A stretch of DNA of 6,104 nt from Cyclobacteriaceae bacterium (GTDB lineage Bacteria > Bacteroidota > Bacteroidia > Cytophagales > Cyclobacteriaceae): assembly GCA_030637245.1 (NCBI GenBank), contig DAOVVI010000107.1:1-6104 (forward strand). The letters run 5' to 3'. Of the stretch, positions 6,059-6,104 are shown piece after piece (position 1 is the first letter of the stretch; every line of letters begins with the position of its first letter). Made by a program: the position numbers and the translations under genes. The notes under the pieces are model-generated. The model saw only the letters and a list, made by a program, of their open reading frames with translations. It had not been told where the DNA came from and made no database searches.

Positions 6059-6104
6059 CCACTGTTTTGCCGTAAGTATCATGACGGCATTTATAATTTT
6101 ACTC
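6056..6104 (+). pseudogene. Probable continuation of the repeat protein beyond an in-frame TAG
   Basis: After the TAG, the same frame stays open to the window end and reads PLFCRKYHDGIYNFT. DGIYNFT resembles the hydrophobic-alternating strand that follows the W-x-x-D-C motif in units 2 and 3 (NEFQLKFYL, DQYEIYLVA). In unit 4 the W-x-x-D-C site reads R-K-T-V-stop, so both the Trp and the Cys are lost. This suggests that coding resumes after the stop and that the true gene extends past the window. Only 46 bases follow the stop, so support is limited. Confidence 0.45.

Noticed and set aside
1..6104. Mobile element, CRISPR array, toxin-antitoxin or defence island.
   Set aside because: No transposase, integrase, regular spacer-repeat array or recognisable antitoxin pair was found, and the gene content is housekeeping plus two envelope proteins.

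Overview
The window looks like ordinary chromosome from a Bacteroidota bacterium, plausibly of the Cytophagales type; the exact lineage is inference. Support comes from the AT-rich sequence, start codons without clear Shine-Dalgarno sites, TAnnTTTG-like promoter elements, a MetRS-type tRNA-binding domain of the Bacteroidota kind, and a secreted multidomain protein beginning ATHIVGGE, a hallmark of large surface proteins of this phylum.

Layout. Bases 1-333 (+) encode a tRNA-binding OB-fold domain, either a stand-alone protein or the 3' end of metG cut by the window edge. Bases 482-847 (+) encode a small, very lysine-rich exported protein ending in a C-x2-C-x3-H tail. Bases 997-1677 (+) are deoC (deoxyribose-phosphate aldolase), overlapped by 23 bases by a TTG-started acylphosphatase gene (1655-1933). 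This meets, tail to tail, a minus-strand conserved hypothetical gene (1930-2304); the two stop codons share one TTAA. Upstream of that gene on the minus strand is rlmD (2405-3805), a 23S rRNA m5U methyltransferase with Fe-S and catalytic cysteines intact. From a 78-base divergent promoter region, a large secreted protein with tandem Ig/cadherin-like repeats of about 118 residues runs rightward from 3884 and is interrupted by a TAG at 6056.

How the genes relate. deoC and acyP are probably co-translated and both act in small-molecule carbon metabolism. The metG-like domain and rlmD are translation-related housekeeping functions. The exported lysine-rich protein and the repeat protein belong to the cell envelope.

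No mobile element, CRISPR array, RNA gene or defence system is visible, and I do not see a convincing new multi-gene system. The best leads are the stop codon in the repeat protein, which falls exactly where a conserved disulfide cysteine is predicted, the unexplained lysine-rich exported protein, and a G8 tract early in rlmD.
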